Assembly: GCF_026914265.1 (NCBI RefSeq)
Contig: NC_069136.1
Span: 34,464,406-34,528,405, forward strand
Origin: Mya arenaria
Lineage: Eukaryota; Mollusca; Bivalvia; Myida; Myidae
Length of the DNA stretch: 64,000 bases
Direction: 5' to 3'
Positions 59,430 through 64,000 of this stretch are shown here, in pieces (the first letter of the stretch is position 1; the number at the start of each line of letters is the position of its first letter). Below the pieces are notes generated by a model that did not search any database, was not told the DNA's origin, and saw only the letters and a program-made list of their open reading frames with translations. The translations under genes were made by a program, and so were the position numbers.

Positions 59430-60300
59430 ACGTTATAGATGAAATCATTTTTAGTAAAAGAGGTAGATTTTTTCCTACAATATGTAATTGAACTAGAACT
59501 CTGACCAAGTGAGCTCTACCATTGTATGAAGTAAATATGAAATTCCATCCAGTAGTTTTCAAGTTATGCTCCAGACAAGTAAAAGTACCAAAGGACAATA
59601 GCTCCATAATTAGCAAATTAAGAGTTATGGTTCTTGTACACTGCACTTCATCTCATTGAGTTTTAACATTGTATGAAGTATTATGAAATTCCATCCAGTA
59701 GTTTCCAAGTTTTGCTCTGGACAAGACAAAGTAACAAAGGGCAATAACTCTGTAATTAAGCAAATTACTGCACTTCCTATCATTGAACTTTACCATTGTA
59801 TGATGTTTTATGAAATTCCATACAGTAGTTTTCAAGTTATGTTCCGGACAAGACAAAGTAACAAAGGTCAATAACTCCATAATTAGGTAAATTAGAGCTA
59901 TGATTCTTGTACACTGCATTTCTTCCCATTGAGATTTACTATTGTATGAAGTTTTATCAAATTCCATTAACTCATTGTCTCCTAGAGACACATTATTGCA
60001 CAATTATTGTGGCTGATGTTTGAAGAAATTGTGAGAAATAGAGCATTTGCTCCTTAGGAGCAAATGCTCTATATCCCATAATGCCTTTAAAACCATTGAG
60101 ATAAACCGATACTTCAAGCCTTCAAGATTATTTTTGGTTAGCTAAAAATATAAAAATGACGTCGGAATCTAAATATAGCATAGGGGATAATGTGTTAAGA
60201 AATACTGAAGTTATGGAAGAAAAACAAAAAACGAATGGACGGACAGACAAACAGGGTGATTACTATAGGGCTCCCACATTGATGTGTGGGGGTCCCTAAT
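59430..60300. repeat. Dispersed repeat with 3-4 internal ~130-150-bp units
   Basis: 'atgaaattccatccagtagt' recurs near 59528, 59681 and 59808 with a weaker copy near 59950. Each is followed by 'caagttatgctc', 'agtaacaaaggacaataact' and 'gttcttgtacactgca' phrases. The right edge reads 'gggctcccacattgatgtgt' then 'gggggtccctaat', containing a short inverted pair. Related units appear at 61345-61640. ORFs on the minus strand here are repeat-derived. Confidence 0.65.
60038..60072. repeat. 35-bp perfect palindrome
   Basis: The sequence ataga-gcatttgctcct-T-aggagcaaatgc-tctat reads the same on both strands around position 60055. It could form a cruciform. It lies inside the repeat region and is partly echoed near 57853. 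Confidence 0.85.
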
Positions 60301-60865
60301 TACACCAAAATGAATAAAGTGTGATTACACCAAAATGAATAAAGTGTGAGGATTTTAATGCCTCATGATTCCCACCCCAGATTGTAAATTAGTTTACGAA
60401 CCGTTGCGTGCTTTACAATTGGCCAATTAAAAAGTACACAAGAGGTTGATTGGCACATTGCTGCTCTTGTTTCATACTGGTACCTTTAAAGTAAAATTGT
60501 GAAACGCGGCTGGTGGTTCACATAATGATTGACAGTTGTGGGCAGGAACTATGAGAAATAAAATTCTCAAATTGAATTCAAATGACTTTTATAATAGGTA
60601 AAATACGCCACTTTCACATCAAATAATGCATCAATCTGTCACATCAATGACAGATAGGTAATGTCCTCTAACAGACAAAGATAGATTTTTGTGTGTTTTA
60701 AAGTGAATTTTCATCAAGAATATTACTCTAAATAATGAAGATCAAATGTAAAGGTCAGCGTCAGAAGGACATGAAACTGATGAAAGTGGAACGCTGCATT
60801 CAATATATGCATCCTCACACTAAGTTTGGTAATCCTAGGTGATAACTAGATCCTCGTTCGATTTA

Positions 60866-60930
60866 GTGAAGATTCCATCCTGTTCTGTGACTAAGCTTGA
60901 TTCCACACCACCCAGGTCAAGAGCTAGCAA
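60866..60930 (-). pseudogene. Duplicated fragment of the OB-fold gene's second exon
   Basis: The minus strand reads LALDLGGVESSLVTEQDGIF, closely matching exon 61121-61343 (GLDLGDVES ... LLTEQDGIFNVSN). This fragment has one base fewer at the junction and so keeps a single open frame where the larger exon is shifted. Splice sites are not evident. It shows that this exon was duplicated locally. Confidence 0.5.
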
Positions 60931-60975
60931 GTTTGGTAATTCTTGGTGATGGAATGATATAACAGGCAACACTAT

Positions 60976-61148
60976 GAATGCTCCAGTGTATGAAAAGTAA
61001 ACATCTCTAAACTATAAACTATGAACATGATTTTTCACTCATTAAAGGTGACCACAGACTGTCATGCTCCAGTGTATGAAAAGTAAACATCTCTAAACTA
61101 TAAACTTTGAACATGATTTTTCACTCATTAAAGGTGACCACAGACTGT
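60976..61148. repeat. Tandem duplication of 86 bp
   Basis: 'gctccagtgtatgaaaagta' recurs 86 bases apart, starting at about 60980 and 61066. Each copy extends to 'aaaggtgaccacagactgtc'. The second copy includes the 3' end of the OB-fold gene's exon, so the duplication took in coding sequence. Confidence 0.8.
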
Positions 61149-61343
61149 CCTTTGGCTATGAAATTCAGTGTTTTTGGTAGTTTGGCTGTAATGTCTTCCA
61201 ACTGACACTGAAATGATGCAACTAGCACTTCGTTTGATACATTGAAGATTCCATCCTGTTCTGTGAGTAACTGGGGATTCCACATCACCCAGGTCAAGTC
61301 CTAGAATGGTGGCCGTCATCTCGGTGTTTGGCATGTCAGTAAC
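61121..61343 (-). pseudogene. OB-fold gene, downstream exon with a frame break
   Basis: After the acceptor (tttatatag, exon from 61343) the frame reads VTDMPNTEMTATILGLDLGD, joining in phase 0 to the exon at 62173-62394. After VES one extra base relative to the fragment at 60866-60930 shifts the frame. The sensible continuation (QLLTEQDGIFNVSNEVLVAS then FQCQLEDITAKLPKTLNFIA and KGQSVV) is in the next frame and ends at TGA 61121. The break could instead mean a cryptic acceptor at 'tccccag', which would restore this frame by splicing. Confidence 0.55.
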
Positions 61344-61344
61344 C

Positions 61345-61640
61345 TATATAAATAAAGTAGGGAATAACTCCGTTATTAAGCATAAAGGGGTTATGGTTCT
61401 TGTACACTGCACTTCCTTTCATTGAGCTCTACCATTGTATGCAGTATATGAAATTCCATCCGGTAGTTTTCAAGTTATGCACTGGACAAGAAAAAGTAAC
61501 AAAGGGAAATAACTCTGTCATTAAGCAAACATGGGTTATGGTATTTGTAAACTGTACTTCCTCTAATTGAGCTCTACCATTGTTTAAAACTTTATCAAAT
61601 ATAATCTAGTAGTTGTCATAGTATGCTCTGGACAAAGTTT
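61345..61640. repeat. Second cluster of the 59430-60300 repeat units
   Basis: 'atgaaattccatccggtagt' near 61449 and a weaker copy near 61590 share the flanking phrases of the cluster at 59430-60300. They lie in the intron between the OB-fold exons. Confidence 0.6.
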
Positions 61641-62172
61641 ACACTATTAAACTATGGAACAAGGGGAGATAACTCTGCAACAAATTGACCAAGCGTTATA
61701 ACCCTTGCAAAGTGCACAACTTCACATTGCTATCTATCTAAGTTGCAAGTTTCAATCAAATTCCTTCAATTCCTTTAATTCTTTCAAGTAGTTTTTAAGT
61801 TAGAGTATGGGACAAATACACTATCGAAATAGTTTGCATGCGTAATTGCCAGGGGTAGTATAAACATTTCATAAATGAAACGCTTGATGTTGATGGGACA
61901 TCTTTACCTTAACATGGCCGCTAAAAAAATGAGCGGCTTCCTGAGATGCAATATCATGTTAAATATGAAGTTTGTCAAATGGATGAAAAGTTAATGGCAA
62001 TTTTACATCTTGAATGTGACCTTGACAAGTGGACCCTCAAAATGTGTGGGTCATTGAGATGCACCTTCATGCTAAAATTCAAGTCTGTGCATTGCAGGTA
62101 GATCAGAGGATTTGGAAAGGAACTTTTGCTCGAGTACATGTATGTTTGTATGTTCCAAGATATAGCATTTAC
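61641..62172. other. Intron of the OB-fold gene
   Basis: It contains AT-rich text and a fragment reading 'atgtgaccttgacaagtgga' near 62013 and 'tcattgagatgcaccttcat' near 62052, of the same dispersed type as at 62635-62830. Nothing coding was seen. Confidence 0.4.
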
Positions 62173-62394
62173 CTCTATCTTTGTAAATTGTGTTGACGAC
62201 AGGGATTCCTCATTGTTATATCTCTTGCTGTTGACAACAATATTGGTGATGGCAACAACATCCCCCAACACCACAGGCTCTGCTGCAATGTTGCGCCACA
62301 GGCTGACTTTCACCTTCCCAGTACGGTCCTCCACCGTAATGGTCCGCACATTCACCTCTTTGTCATTCACCATTACTGTAGTGGCAACGCTGTC
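62173..62394 (-). CDS. OB-fold (RPA-like) exon
   Basis: The exon is bounded by ctccttgcag (acceptor, exon from 62394) and agatagag/gtaaat (donor after 62173). It is 222 bases, 74 codons, phase 0 at both ends. The translation DSVATTVMVNDKEVNVRTIT then VEDRTGKVKVSLWRNIAAEP and VVLGDVVAITNIVVNSKRYN has the D-x-T-G-x-(4)-L-W and G-D-V-V-x-I pattern of an OB-fold like those in replication protein A large subunit. It ends SLSSTQFTKIE, also usual for that fold. Proteins of this kind bind single-stranded DNA or RNA. Upstream exons, including the start, were not identified. The downstream exon carries a frame anomaly, so the gene may be dead. Confidence 0.65.
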
Positions 62395-64000
62395 CTGCAA
62401 GGAGAAATAACATCGACATCTTTGATGTGGCATAAAGAAGTTTTTGATTGCTTATTTTCAATCATCATCTTTTATGTATGCCAACATTTGTCTGCCTGTA
62501 AAGGGGCATTAAATTTGCACACAAAAAAAACGTTAGTTATTACCCTGTCAAATTGTAACCCTTGCGATGGTAAATAAAAGTGTGTAGTTGAAACACCAAT
62601 GCACCCAAAGGGTCTTGTCACAAATAAATTTGACATTTGACCTTGAAGGATGACCTTGACTGTGTTATGTTACAAATGAATATCTGCAACTTAATGAGAT
62701 ACACATGTATGCATGTCAAGTATCAATTCTGTATCTGCAATAGTTCAAAAGTTGACCTTTGACATTGAAGGATGACCTTGACCTTCAAATGTTACCACTG
62801 AAAATTGGTGGCTCCATCAGGTACACCTACATGCCAAATATGAAGTCACTAGCTGTATTAGTAGAATATATGACAATTAAGCTTTGTGACATTGAACTTT
62901 GACCTGCAACACATAATCTTGGATGTGGTTAACATTTCTGTAAAATTTAAAAAATCATTTATTCATGACGGGAGATATGGATCAGACACGAACATGTGTA
63001 CGGCTAGACAGACACATAGGGCGAATCCTGTTACACTCTATCCAATAAGCTCTATGTATGGGTGATGGTATACTTTGTATAACAATTACGCAATCAATTT
63101 TTAAGTGTTCACTTTTATATATATACACTTTGAGAAAACACTTAGAATACACTTTGTGCTCAATACAGTCCAAAGGACTTAGAATCAAAGAAGCTCGACC
63201 AATAAAAATGAAAAAGTTAAAATCAAACTATTGATCAAACACACACTTAACAATTAAAATCTCGTTTCCAATATTCAAACACGTGTGATGTAAACACTTG
63301 ATGAAAAAAGTCACAAGTGCTTCTCAAATAATTGCTTTACAATATTTTAACAATGTATCCAATATTCCAAACACCTCAAACTATTGATTATCAAACTCTT
63401 GATGTAAACAAAATGTTAATTGATTTTTAACCAGTCTTTAATATGTCAATTCAATACATGTCTGTGAGTGTGAACATCAATAAAAAAATCCCAAATGTAC
63501 GTGTTTGATAATGGTGGTGGGGGCGAATAGCGCAGTAAAATGATATTATCATTGATAACCTAAATTTAGCATGCGCACTCGAGTAACGTTAAGTAGAAAT
63601 GCACGGAATACAACATACATATATAACCCGAGATAAACATAAGGCTTGGTTACGAAATTATTCCATGCATGCTAAAATGAACGAAGACGGATCGTTTTTC
63701 CGAAGTCGAATTCACGTAATTTGTGCAAAAATGGTTTGTTTAAAAATGCACAGAGAACATCAAACATAAATAACCTACGATAAAAAGAAAACTCAAGTGA
63801 ATGACAATATATTCAAGTGCATGCAAACGGAACTGCTGATTGTCGATTGGTTGTTGTTGAACGAGGGCCGAGATTTTACAAAATGGCAGGCTCCGGTGTT
63901 GTTGAACGATGCCCAGAGTTTTTGAAAAATGACTGACTTCGGACGCTTTGTAAATTGTGCAGATATGTCACAAGACAAAAATAACAATGCACTGCTATGA
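62395..64000. other. Region upstream of the OB-fold exon; no exon identified
   Basis: At 62625-63010 diverged units with 'gaccttgaaggatgacctt', 'catgtatgcatgtcaagtat' and 'agacagacacatagg' form another dispersed bivalve-type repeat. Near 63845-63945 two diverged copies of 'ttgttgaacgagggccgaga' occur. The rest, including the 64-codon minus ORF at 63793-63987, shows nothing I can support. Confidence 0.4.

Overview
The window looks like nuclear DNA of a bivalve mollusc. It is AT-rich and intron-bearing, and it is dominated by minisatellites, short inverted-repeat elements, tRNA-headed SINEs and a LINE. It also carries B-box/coiled-coil/propeller (TRIM-like) genes and the short 'gacctttgacct' and 'gtcaagtttcatcaaaat' type repeats I associate with bivalve genomes. 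No species can be named from sequence alone, and nothing prokaryotic or organellar was seen.

Layout, left half. Positions 1-9800 and 13132-27912 are two diverged copies of one segment. Both carry a dispersed repeat, a 61-bp minisatellite, a 44-bp minisatellite, a triplet-repeat patch and a short stretch of a 28-bp minisatellite. Copy 1 runs into an intact single-exon TRIM-like gene (10030-11724, minus). Copy 2 holds a 2.6-kb insertion with terminal inverted repeats (16191-18806). It breaks off near 27912, where the TRIM-like gene would be expected, and is followed by a decayed Hes-type bHLH gene (28163-28790). A third, shorter copy follows: a 3.6-kb array of the 28-bp repeat (29690-33290), the same flank, and a TRIM-like pseudogene (34609-36361, minus) with frameshifts and a stop.

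Layout, right half. A 25-bp minisatellite (37527-38410) is open in all three forward frames. At 41295-42601 lies a small spliced gene encoding 85 basic residues in three phase-matched exons, with an upstream non-coding exon and a poly(A) signal. It is followed by 35-bp and 21-bp repeats. A LINE with two intact ORFs occupies 44719-50420 on the minus strand. Beyond it are several inverted-repeat elements, tandemly structured repeats and, at 60860-62394 on the minus strand, exons of an OB-fold (RPA-like) gene with a duplicated and frameshifted exon.

How the parts relate: the TRIM-like genes are paralogues spread by local duplication, and the ORF1/ORF2 pair works in cis as a retrotransposon. The other genes show no functional link. 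No convincing new multi-gene system is visible. The best leads are the TIR element with decayed cargo, the unannotated 85-residue gene, and the triplicated minisatellite/TRIM module.
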